From Balamuthia mandrillaris (lineage: Eukaryota > Discosea > Longamoebia > Balamuthiidae), in assembly GCA_031835245.1 (NCBI GenBank), contig JAVKOQ010000157.1, positions 62,001 through 126,000 of the forward strand: DNA of 64,000 nucleotides, in the 5' to 3' direction. This document shows positions 39,601 to 48,487 of the stretch, one piece after another (position 1 is the first letter of the stretch; each line of letters begins with the position of its first letter). The notes under the pieces are model-generated. The model did no database searches, was not told the DNA's origin, and saw only the letters and a list, made by a program, of their open reading frames with translations. A program made the position numbers and the translations under genes.

Positions 39601-40360
39601 TTCTTCTCCGTCTGCCTCGGCAACTCCACCTCCACTTCCTCTTCCCTCTCCTTCTCCAACTCCATTCACAACTCCCGCTCAATCCACCTCCACCTCTCCT
39701 ACCCACTCTCCTCCTCAATCCATTCCGACATCTCCTCGCGGTCACAAAACTCCTTCTTTTCCTTCATCTCCTTCTCTTCCTTCCTCTGCTCCTGCCTCCT
39801 TCCCCGGTCGAGTTTCCGTTGCAGCGCTTCAACAAAAGTTTGAGAGTTTAGCCGCCGCCCAACGGGCAAATGCTTCTTCGCCTTCTTCCAACAACTCCCA
39901 ACAATTACAACGCTGCTTCTCTTCTTCTTCTCTGCCCTCCAAATCCTCTTTAGTGGCCAAAGTAGTCGTCCCAAAGAAACAAGCTGCCTCTTCCTTGCCT
40001 CACTCTGCCGCTCGCTTGAGAACCCCCAAGCCGCCCATCCCCATTTGGATGACCCAACAACAGAGCGCATCCACCGTTGTCTCTCCTCTTTCCTCCTATT
40101 CGCTGACAAAGAGCCAAATGGAGTCGAATTCCTCTTCCTCTGCTACTTCTTCGCGTCATCATCATAGAAACCGCTCGTCTTCTTCGCGTTCTTCCTCCCA
40201 ACGGGAACAAAAAGAAGGAAGAGAGAGAGCGTCTTCGGAACCCTTCGTGAACAGCAACATCCACAACAAGGCGGAGGAGGTGGACGCCGCCGCGAGTGCC
40301 TCCGTCAAAGACAAACTTGCTTTCTTCAACAAAGCTTCTGCTTCTTCGTCCGCGCACTAA
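30766..40360 (+). CDS. LIM domain, IRE-type zinc finger and AGC protein kinase
   Basis: Exons: 30766-31106, 31276-31436, 31559-31719, 31803-31912, 32013-32163, 32294-32484, 32574-32639, 32698-32999, 33115-33389, 33484-33565, 33660-33842, 33915-34028, 34120-34209, 34281-34400, 38208-40360. A LIM domain comes first ([18 protein letters not shown]). Next is [21 protein letters not shown], the finger seen before the kinase in plant IRE proteins. The kinase is complete: [19 protein letters not shown] (ATP Lys), HRDIKPDNLL, VDFGLS and [12 protein letters not shown]. As in MAST/IRE/Rim15 kinases, an insert separates DFG from the activation loop. The AGC tail continues as [15 protein letters not shown] and [11 protein letters not shown] only across the intron holding the MULE. 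A Ser/Pro-rich C-terminus of 650 residues ends [12 protein letters not shown]. Several introns hold CT tracts. Confidence 0.88.
34430..34515 (+). repeat. Left terminal inverted repeat of the MULE
   Basis: Begins GGTAGATATCCCACCCCAC and contains CCCACCCC at 34439 and 34461 and a variant at 34481. It ends near CCTATTAGGG. It aligns with the reverse complement of 38040-38122 at roughly three quarters of positions by eye. Confidence 0.75.
34846..37383 (+). CDS. MULE transposase with SWIM zinc finger
   Basis: The likely start is the ATG at 34846 ([14 protein letters not shown]). The frame continues upstream but is hydrophobic noise after a T tract. The protein binds the element ends and cuts and joins DNA. 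A DDE-type catalytic region is recognised by [20 protein letters not shown] (first Asp), [12 protein letters not shown] (second Asp) and a helical part [25 protein letters not shown] finger follows: [15 protein letters not shown] (CxC...CxH), typical of MULE/FAR1-type transposases. The C-terminus is acidic, then basic with [13 protein letters not shown] possible 60 bp intron (36047-36106) would be spliced in frame, because the stretch [16 protein letters not shown] looks like intron sequence. The frame is open throughout. Confidence 0.85.
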   Translation: MEAKKKRFAEIYGWIFERKVPLQQLSRLYNGGEDAPTFYRVQWRSTRGLTKRTGVKVLSNQRTTLEGVKVLVAPKVKKVKNGVLEVALSENLHCSGGFACAPPARGKKNKKLKDCEVQSRWVGFRDELNTAYIYIQKEAQSHGPGFCAPSALPMTPALRQWLRQMDGQGTKEDGMIGRGGAMTAHELQRMLLGGACELVKDARDVPTVQEIATVIHNGRKKLRIGKKGQTRAEALQAALNRPELASTILFPPLESRETYILDRTAARRPWMIFLIAPYAVTVLQRWGKDVVGLDSIYKLSKSHPPVWALVVQDDLGRSWPVAFAVASKERAAVVRFFLSSVRHFFETQTTTIYSPKPTWQPFVMIDKDKVERNGATSAGFQVVLCDFHAQQLWRKKVAQYGLFSLFHASALSLSLLLIQVETNNNTKQQGKDDGCVLGLLKRLQHAMTEDAEEEATKVLKNYCQKKRITRFWQYFDKNWLSPPWASTWKSIDRPGYREGLWNTNNATETIFRSILRDFHCKGTKGDHNLVLTLADNVFRRYNVELNRIDVLQQRPSLGVCRLWRRYQEGLRLAQHQQSEKQKEKEEIENGSKNDDNNNDREEKEVEEGLNAHFVELADGVFKWNEYDVTIELPSCTCPYFRYYGRRCKHVFGLAAHLQKTFSDQNLLELGLKRQTRRTNSSTSQVARIVEDDIVEADDTDSLEQRVAPVTLDDEDVEGEEGDEQDEEQQALLLLEEPSMDELGEDDGGDLEEETSEGEEHNNKKEEKEEKEEKEEEEKEKEKDKLNANKNQGTKHQHPVEPKIEYSSKEEAEQAIAYATGKSSPGRPRNTTKRPKVATNLRLTEE
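37536..37880 (+). CDS. Small basic reading frame in the MULE
   Basis: Downstream of the transposase stop lies an open stretch rich in Lys, Arg and Gln. It has a possible intron between about 37590 and 37655 (GTATGT...TTGAAG). The last part, [19 protein letters not shown] and then [15 protein letters not shown] residues, could be a second small element protein or an alternative C-terminal exon of the transposase. There is no clear ATG at its start, so the splice option is preferred. I do not recognise it, and it may be spurious. Confidence 0.3.
   Translation: MAAAAPKKQQNQKTKTQSGMFVTFCIKQILFLKLIFVIFEECKAKRTSQWQKNCKTEEIYGVAPVVNYQDPRVDKRKPLSPKRQLKPNPRYQKTQVVKLLSPQKKNRTKKRCPA
38038..38123 (-). 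repeat. Right terminal inverted repeat of the MULE
   Basis: On the plus strand it starts TATTAGGGTGGGTAAATTAC and carries GGGGTGGG at 38064, 38084 and 38106. It ends GACGTTTACC. It mirrors the left repeat, including the 22/20 bp spacing of the inner boxes. Confidence 0.75.
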
Positions 40361-40561
40361 GTTTTTTGTATGTATCCATCATGTTTTTCTATGTTTTTTT
40401 TTTAAAAAAAAGAAACCCAAAATCTAAAAATTAATTAGTAATGTATAATAATTATATCATTAACAGTTATAGAATTAAAAATTTTGTTGCCTTCTTCTTT
40501 GAAACTGCGGGCTCTCTTCGGGGGACGGACGGAGCTTCCGAATAAAAATAAAAAGAAGCGA

Positions 40562-42019
40562 ATGCAGCAGCCAAGACTCTCCTTCTCCTTCTCCTTCTCC
40601 TTCTTCGTATTCACTTTTGCCCTTCTTCTTCTGCTTCCTCTCCCTGCATGTCGGGCGCGAACCGTCACGTGGAGAGAGGGGAGAAGCGGCCGCTGGAACG
40701 ACCCCGCCAACTGGGAGCCACAGGTGGTGCCCAGCACCAACCAGGATCACGTCGACATCACCATAGCCGGGTCCTACGAGGTCGTGTTGGACTCTGCCTC
40801 GTTCGTGACGGTTGGAAGCTTGGTGCTGGGTAACAACACTGTGATCAGCGGGACGCAAGAAATGATGTAACGCTTTTTTTTTTCGACCCTCTCTCTCTTT
40901 CGTCTGTTGCTCTCTTTTATACGGTTTCGTTTTTTCAAACATTTTCCTCTCTTTCTTGTTGTTTCTTCAAAAAAGCTATCCGACATTATATTCTCTCGAC
41001 TCTTACCCGCTCGTAAGCCTTCGTCTCGTCGGCGCGTCTTACCTCTACGTCAAGAACTCGCTCACCATTCAACAAGGCGGTCTCCTCAACCTCCGCCCTT
41101 CCTTCTCCCCATCTTCTTTGGAACGGCCCAAAGTGAGCGTGGAGCAGCGGTTCGTGAACGAGGGAGGGATGGTGGTAGGCAATGGGGACATCTCTTGCAA
41201 AGACTTTTCGAACGATGGGCTGGTCTACAGCGCCTATTGGTTGGAGGAATGGGGCTTTGAGCCGTTTGAGGTTGGGCGGTTGGCGGTGGAGGCCTCCGCC
41301 TCGTTCTTGCAGAGCAACAGGGGTACATTGGCGGTGGATGTTGTTGGAGATATTCCTGTGGTTGAACATGGAATGGTAAGTAAGCACAAATGTGTAGGTT
41401 TATGCTTACTTGTTGTTTAATTTTAACTTGGTCCTTTATTTTCAAACACAATAACTATGTTAGATAAACCTGTTTGGAAGCAGCCCAGAGTTAAGTGGGT
41501 ATCTCAAGGCGTACTTCTTCGACTCGGCAAATGAGACCGACGCTACGTATCAGGTCTTTTTTTTTTCGTGACCTTATGTTTTGTTTTTGTTTACAGTTGA
41601 CTAACTGATGTGAATGCACGTTTGTGTTTCTGTGATTTTTTGTTTTTGTTATTTCTTAAACAATATGCAGGTGTTAACAACTGAACTACCGTTCACAACC
41701 ATCAAAGGGTTGCAAGTGGAGTACGTGATAAAGGTATTCAACTCAGATGTTGTAAGCAACAGAACCTGTACTCTCTTTCACCAGCCCTCATCCGCCTATT
41801 GTGCCAATGACACTCGATGCAGTGAGCTGCCGCAAGAGGTGCTTGAACTATACACGTGTGAGCACCTGACAAACACCCGTAATCCCACCACGCTTTCGGG
41901 TGGATGCACACAAGATATGAACTTTGGATTTTTACTTGGTACGTTTTTTCTTATTCTGTCTATTTATTGTAGTTCTTGTTCTTCTTGTTCTTGTACTTCA
42001 TCTTCTTCTTCTTTTTTGG

Positions 42020-42102
<83 letters not shown>

Positions 42103-43173
42103 CTTCTTCTTCTTCTTCTTCTTCTTCTTCTTCTTCTTCTGGTTTTTTCTCTTATTCATTGCGTTATTAAAAAACAGGTGCACCGGAAGCTCCAAGATGT
42201 GTTTGTGATAAAGGTTTTATCACGGATGGTTCAGAGTGCATTCCATGGTGCGAAGCTGGAACAGGTTGCTCTAATCATGGCGAGTGCGTGGCTGAAGAAG
42301 GAATAGAGCCATACTGTATCTGTTCTCCGGGATGGCAGGGAACCATTTGCAACATCGCGGATTGTCCAGGAACACCGGATTGCATGGGAAGAGGGCGTTG
42401 CAACACAGCAGTAACTCCGGTGGCATGCCAGTGCATTGACCCTTTGTTGTGGGGTGGAGCTGCTTGTGATGTTTGGGTTTCCAACAGCAGTCAACCGAAT
42501 GGTGCGTTACGTGGTTTCTTCTTTTCTTGCCAAATCTCTTATCATTCCTGTCTTTTGTCTTTGCACTCTCTTTCTTAGTTCTTCTCTTTTCGTTTCCTTT
42601 CCTTTTCCTTTTCTTTTCCTTTCCTTTTCTTTTAAAACTTTGGTACTTTGCTTTTAGCAACAGGATGTCCGGTTGGAACAGGAGGTCTTGAATGCAGCGG
42701 TCACGGAGAATGCGTTTTAGGAGAAGATGACATTCCCGAATGTAGTTGTGAGGATATCTGGGAAGGCTCTGAGAATTGCGTTGGTTTGTGCCTTTTCTTT
42801 GTCTCTTGTTGTTCTTTTTTTTTCCAGTCTCCAGTTTTCTTTTTTCATTTTCTCGTTTGCTTGTTTTTTGATGCTCATATGAAAAAAACAAGGTCAATGT
42901 CCCAACGACTGTAACGGCAGAGGAGAATGTATAGTAACAGGAGAAGCTCCTGTGTGCGACTGCGAGTGGGAGTGGCAAGGCGATTCTTGCTCTGAAGCCA
43001 GATTTGAAGAGGATGACGATGCAGATGAACAGGAGAAGATCGTCATTGGCACCGTGGTTTCCAGCGTTGTTGTTTTGTTTGCTGTTGTTGCTGTGATTGG
43101 CTTTGTGGTGTACAAAAAAAGGAGAGAGCACACCAAGTTGCGAACAAGGTCCAACTCTGCCGTCAACTTTTAA
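40562..43173 (+). CDS. EGF-repeat type I membrane protein, copy 1
   Basis: A signal peptide ([20 protein letters not shown]) opens the protein. The first domain has the pattern WREGRSGRWNDPANWEPQVV, then VPSTNQDHVDITIAGSYEV, as in extracellular beta-solenoid repeats that often bear carbohydrate. A second beta-rich part spans YLYVKNSLTIQQGGLLNLRP and GNGDISCKDFSNDGLVY. A Cys-rich region ends in four to five EGF-like modules, including CSNHGECVAEEG, CICSPGWQGTICNIADCPG and CNGRGECIVTGEAPVCDCEW. One membrane helix, IVIGTVVSSVVVLFAVVAVI, precedes a basic tail KKRREHTKLRTR. It is therefore a cell-surface protein. At least seven introns are present, one with a long TTG/TTC repeat (42018-42141). It lies 130 bp before its paralogue. 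Confidence 0.88.
42018..42141 (+). repeat. (TTG)n(TTC)n tract in an EGF-gene intron
   Basis: About 28 TTG units are followed by about 14 TTC units in the intron that precedes the exon starting GAPEAPRCVCD. The paralogous intron near 44560 has no such tract, so it expanded after duplication or shrank there. Confidence 0.95.
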
Positions 43174-43302
43174 TACATGCCTTTGCTATGTGACTGCAAA
43201 TCCTGTCTCTCTCTTCTCTTTCTCTCCAGGTGCCAAATGGCATAATTGCTTAATCACCATAAAGCAATTTCTCTCAAGCAGGAGTATTGAGAGAGGAAGA
43301 GG

Positions 43303-45230
43303 ATGCGGCTCGCTTTGTTTTCGGTAGTTTGGCTGCTTCTTCTCCTTGTTCAGTGCGAAGAAAGTTGGCAGAGAATAATCGAGTGGAGGGCAGCAAAGAG
43401 CGGGTCATGGAACGACCCACAGAATTGGGAGCCTTCTAGAGTGCCAGGAACCAACCAGGATGACGTTCGCATTGTGAAAGCCGGTTCCTACGAAGTTACT
43501 TTAGACTCTTCTTTTGTGACGATACGCAGTCTTCTTCTCGGGAACCAGACTTCACACAACTCAAACGACTCTCAGATAATGTACAGTTACCTTCAAGTTC
43601 ACGTTGCTATTATTCTCGTTCTGTTAACTTTGTTCATCTAAAAGTTTCCCAACGTTATCCATGCTGGACGACCAGCCATGGCTGAGCCTCCGCTTGGAAG
43701 GCGGCTCGTTCCTTTTCGCCCAAAACTCCATCACCATTTTACCTGGTGCTTTATTGAACCTTCGTCCCTCCTTTTGGCCTTCCTCTTCCTCCTCTTTGCA
43801 AGTGGAACAACCCAAGTTGAGCGTTGGAGGAGAACTTTTGAACGAGGGATGGATCGTGGGTAATGCTGACATTACAGGCAAAGACATAAACAACAGCGGA
43901 GTACTTTATAGTGCAAACTGGTTGGAGGAATGGGGCTACGAACCGCTCATTGGAGGGCTTGTTGTGGAATGTTCCTCTGCGTTTGTGCAAACCGAGGGAG
44001 GGGTCATGGCGGTAGACATTGCCGCTCTTGACTACGGAAAGGTTGGTATAACTTGCTATCCCCTCCGGTTCAGTATTTTCTTTGTTTGTGCCCTACGGTG
44101 GTTGTTAACTAACACCCTGGTGAGTGCAGATCACCTTGTTTGGATGCAGTCCTGTATTGAATGGGGTGTTCCAGGCTTATCTTCTTCCGACAGTTCAAAC
44201 CGCCGACGCGCCAGTCTACCAGGTGCACTTCCTTTCTCTGCGGCTTTCCTTTGCTGCTTGTCTACTCTCCTGCAATCTAAACGGTGTCAACAGGTGTTTT
44301 CCAGCGAGAAAGCAATCAAAGAACAACAATGGAGCGTGGCGTCCTCCCAAATAAAGAGTGTTGCCCTGTCTGTAGTGAGCTACGAGTCTTGTGTGCTCTA
44401 CCACAACTCATCCTCGTCCCACTGCGCTGATGATGCGAGATGCAACCAGCTGCCAGAGGAAGTTTTTGAACAGTATTCTTGCACCGGTCTAGCAACTGAA
44501 ATGGGCGCCACCCCAAATACCTGTAGCCAGGACGCTAACTTTGGCATCCTTCTCGTAGGTACTGTTGTTGTTCCTGAGTGTGGGTGGGTCTTACTTCATG
44601 GCTCACCTCAAAATAAAACAACAAGGTGCGGGAAACACCGGAGACCCATGCAGCTGCATCCCAGGGTACGTCTATGTACAAAACGATGGGTGTGCTCCGT
44701 GGTGCATCGTTGGAGAGGGTTGTTCTGGACATGGCGAGTGCATCGTGGAAGCTGGGATAGATCCCTATTGCATCTGTTCTCCGGGATGGCAGGGAACCGT
44801 CTGCAACATCGCGGATTGTCCAGGAACACCGGATTGCACGGGAAGAGGGCGTTGCAACACAGCAGTGTCTCCGGTGGCATGCCAGTGCATCGATCCTTTG
44901 TTGTGGGGTGGAGCTGCTTGCGATGTTTGGGTTTCCAACAGCAGTCAACCGAATGGTGCGTTACGTTCTTTGTTTTAGTTCTCGTTTATCCGCTTTGTTC
45001 TGCAACATGATTTCTTCTTGCTCCTTTTTCAGCAACAGGATGTCCGGTTGGAACCGGAGGACAGGAGTGCAGCGGCCATGGCGAATGTACCGTTGATAAT
45101 GACGGCACGCCCCATTGCGTCTGTGATCCTGTTTGGCAAGGATCGGTTAACTGCATTGGTATGTTTTTCTTCAGTTTGCACTCAGCTGCATATTTCCCGT
45201 TCCTCTCTCTCTCTCTTCTCTCTCTGTCTC

Positions 45231-45264
<34 letters not shown>

Positions 45265-45571
45265 CTCTCTGTGTTGACCGCTCACAAAACCAAAAGGGCA
45301 ATGTCCAGAGGGCTGTAACGGCAGAGGAGATTGCATCCTAACGGGAGAATCGCCGACATGCGACTGCGAATGGGAGTGGCAGGGAGCTTCTTGCTCCGAA
45401 GCCAGATTCCAGGAGGACGACGGAGATGAAGAAGAACAACAGAAGATCATCATTGGCACCGTCGTTTCTAGCATTGCAGTGTTGGCGGTGGTGGCGCTGG
45501 TTATTGGTATTGTGGTGGTGAGAAGAAAAAGAGAACAAGACATAAGAGGGCGGCAAGCAGTCAACTATTAA
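43303..45571 (+). CDS. EGF-repeat type I membrane protein, copy 2
   Basis: A tandem paralogue of the gene at 40562-43173 with the same order: signal peptide MRLALFSVVWLLLLLVQC, the WNDPQNWEPSRVPGTNQDD domain, a beta-rich part, Cys-rich EGF modules and one membrane helix IIIGTVVSSIAVLAVVALVI. A short basic tail RRKREQDIRGRQ follows. Intron positions match copy 1. For example, exon 1 ends QIM and exon 2 starts IFPTLSMLDDQ, against QEM and IYPTLYSLDSY in copy 1. The EGF part from 44770 to 44960 is nearly identical in DNA to 42310-42510, while 5' exons differ much more. It is probably also a surface protein. The stop TAA is at 45569-45571, and the next gene ends 46 bp away on the other strand. 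Confidence 0.87.
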
Positions 45572-45617
45572 ACACTTTTTTCAAATATGATATGCACAAA
45601 ATAAACAAAAAAGAAAA

Positions 45618-47784
45618 CTACAAAAACAAGAAGCCACAAATGATCATAAATAAGCATAAGAGGAGAGAGTTGGAAGAAGGAAGAATGAAACGATGAAGCG
45701 GTGCTGCTGAGGAAGGGACTGAAGAAGACGAGGTCACGTTCAGTTGGGATGTCCAGGTCCACCACCAACCCAAGGGAAGTGGTATTGAAGTTCTCTTCAC
45801 TTCTACTTGTTCTTCAACTTTGTCATCATCCTCTTCTTCCTCTTCTTCTATTTCTTCATCATCTTCAACCATTTCTTCTTCGTTTGGTTCTTCCTCTAGT
45901 TCCATATCAATTTCTTCTTTTTCTATTTCGCTTTGTGTTTCTTCTTCTTGACGTGGTTTTGGCTTTTCTTTTTGTTCGTTTTCCCTTTCACGTTCTTCTC
46001 GTTGTTCATCTTCCTCGTTCTTTTGGGTTTGTTTTGCTCCTTCTGCGAATTCTTTCGTTCTTTCTTTGTCCACATAACGTCGCTTCGAGCGATGAATGTT
46101 GCGACCACCGCGAGTTCTTTTCTCCTTTTCTCCTTCATCATCATCTTCAAAACTTTCTTCCTGTCGTTCTTCACTTGGTGTTCGAAGTTGTTGTTGTTCG
46201 TTTTTTTCGACTTTGAAAGCGGTTTCTTTCGCAGCAAAAATTGGAATGTTGTCTTGTTGTGTTGAAGGAAGAGGAGGAGAAGGAGATGAAGGAGAAGCGA
46301 AATCAGTAGGAGGAGAAAGTATTGATGATGAAGTAAGAGAAGGAGAAGAAGAAAGACCAAAACAGTGCTTCAAAGGGCTACGGTAACGATTCGCAGAAGG
46401 ATGCAGAGTGCCACTGTGAGTGCGACAGCGATGCCGACAAAAATCGAATACGGATTGTTCGGATGGATTAATTGTTGCTGATGGTCCCCAAACGTTGCCT
46501 TGATGGTGTTCTTTTGCTGCCTGTAACAAGTTCTCCTATTTTTTTCTTTAAGTTAGAGGAAGAAGAAGAAGCAGACGCAGAAGCAGAAGCAGAAGCCGAA
46601 GAAAAGAACACGAAGGCGATGCATTTTAACGTACGTGCTGAGGTTGCATGCAACAACTAACGCAGGCTTCGTAGATACTACAACAGTGATGCGTCATGTT
46701 ACACGAGTGACATGGAGACACATATTCCTCCTGACTCTCTCCCCCTACTCCATCTCCAGCTTCATCCTCCCCTTCATTAACCTGTTCGCCTTGCTTCATC
46801 CTACAACAACCCGTACTCCAGTCCATCTGCGACCGCCGACACAACGTTCCTCTTTCATCTGCCATATATTCTCTTCCTTCCACTTTTGTTTTGAAGTGTT
46901 ATAACGTTAACAAACAAAGAAGAGAAAAAAAGAACAAAAGAAGAATGAAGCAAAAGAAGATGAAGAAGAAGAAGAAGAAGAAGAAGAAGAAGAAGAAGAA
47001 GAAGAAGAAGAAGAAGAAGAAGAAGAACAAGAACAAAAACAAGAACAAGAACAAGAAGAAGAAGAAGAAGAAGAAGAAGAAGAAGAAGAACAAGAAGAAG
47101 ACGAAGACGAAGACGAAGACGAAGACGAAGAAGAACAAGAAGAAGAAGAAGAACAAGAAGACGAAGACGAAGACAAAGAACAACAACAACAACAACAACA
47201 AAGAGGAAAAGGAGGGGGGAAAACAAACCAGTATTTGCACAGGAAGTGGAATAGCCAAGCAGCGGAGTGAGGCCGTGCGCAAAGACAGCGGCCAACAGGA
47301 AGCACCCCAACAGGGCAAGCACGGCCAGCATCGCCACGAACAGCCGTTTGGCAGCGGACCATTCCTCCTCCTCTCGAAATGCCTCCTCCTCCGCCTCCTC
47401 CTCCTCTTCTTCCCCCGCCTGCCAATGAGGGGGCAGAGAGGCGGCCTTTGTGTCCACGTTGGGTGGTGATGGTGGGTCCTCCCCCCCTTTCGTGGCGGCC
47501 GTTGTTCTCCGTTGTGGTTGGTCGCAGGGCGCCAAAGAGGAGGCGTAGAAGGCGGACGGCCCAGGGCAAGAGGAGAGGGTGTGACGGCTGAAGCGATGGA
47601 AAGGCTGCGGGCTGGCGCTGCTGCTGTTGAGGGCATTGCCCCCACCACCACCACCACCACCACCACCACCACCACCACCTTCATGATGGATGGCAATGCC
47701 CCCTCCAACGCCTCTGTACAGAACGGCTTGACCGTAGTTATTCCCACCACCGCCCCCCGCCGCCGCCCCTTCTTTCCTCTTCAT
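45618..47784 (-). CDS. SPRING1-like SREBP-regulating membrane protein
   Basis: Three exons: 47784 to about 47238, about 46881-46635, and about 46517-45618. The N-terminus has a Gly run and acidic patches, then a single membrane helix RLFVAMLAVLALLGCFLLAA. The lumenal part matches the SREBP regulating gene protein (SPRING1/C12orf49) family: REYMADERGTLCRRSQMDWS, then TGCC, CHSCNMTHHCCSIYEACVSC and C. The last exon adds SVFDFCRHRCRTHSGTLHPS, then NRYRSPLKHCFG. These are the family's signature Cys and the CRTxSxxxxxxNxYRxPxxxxCxG block. In animals SPRING1 acts in the Golgi to support SREBP cleavage by S1P. After this domain comes a highly acidic and Lys-rich extension of about 200 residues ending in a hydrophobic tail (LLLCLFMIICGFLFL), which animal members lack. 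A long CTT intron splits exons 1 and 2. Confidence 0.88.
46961..47195 (-). repeat. (CTT)n/(GTC)n tract in the SPRING1-like intron
   Basis: The plus strand shows AAG, AAC and ACG triplets over 230 bp, so the transcript strand is pyrimidine-rich. It fills the first intron. All three frames of both strands are open through it, which yields long artefact peptides. Confidence 0.93.
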
Positions 47785-48091
47785 CTTCTTCACTTTTTCT
47801 TTTCACTTTTTCTTTTCTATTATTTTATTTTATTTTATTTTTTTTTGGGTGAAAAGCCATCATAGGCGTTTTGAGGGAAAGCAAAAACTGTCTACGGGCA
47901 AGGCAAAGGATTTTAGCGGGCGTCATGCGGACAGTAGGCCGCCTTGGGAGAGCGCGTATTGTGGTGCAGCAAGGTGTCCCTTTGGGACAGAGAAGAGGAG
48001 CGAAAGAGCTTTGCAGAGGAAGAAAAGCCATTGCCCCTGCCCCCCTCCCTTTTCCTCCCAAACGACGCTCGACGTCCTCCACCTTTTGCCA

Positions 48092-48124
<33 letters not shown>

Positions 48125-48227
48125 TGGTGGAGCTCCCCAGAAGAAGTGAGGGAGCAACCCTGGATGACAAAGTAGCACTACCGCAAGGACGCCTTGTTCG
48201 AGCCCTCATCCTTCATCATTCCCTGTT

Positions 48228-48268
<41 letters not shown>

Positions 48269-48306
48269 ACAATAAAGCTCTCCCCTCCAAAGAGAAAAAG
48301 AAAGAG

Positions 48307-48454
48307 ATGAGCAGCACCGAAGCGACGCCGCCGCCCATTACCGAGCTCGCCAACGAGCTCACCGACGAGGTGGACGTGCTCTCAGGCTCCGAGTTCCTTC
48401 GCGTTCTCCGCGGATGCGACGCTCAAATGTTTTCTGGGTGAGCCATCCCCTTCT

Positions 48455-48487
<33 letters not shown>

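Noticed and set aside
38240-40360. Separate Ser/Pro-rich gene starting at the ATG at 38240
   Set aside because: An acceptor 32 bp upstream joins it in phase to the kinase, and its first residues look like the AGC kinase tail.
46907-47569. Long open frames on both strands with Leu, Phe, Ser or Lys runs
   Set aside because: They come from the CTT tract in the SPRING1-like intron; only the exon parts at the two ends are supported.
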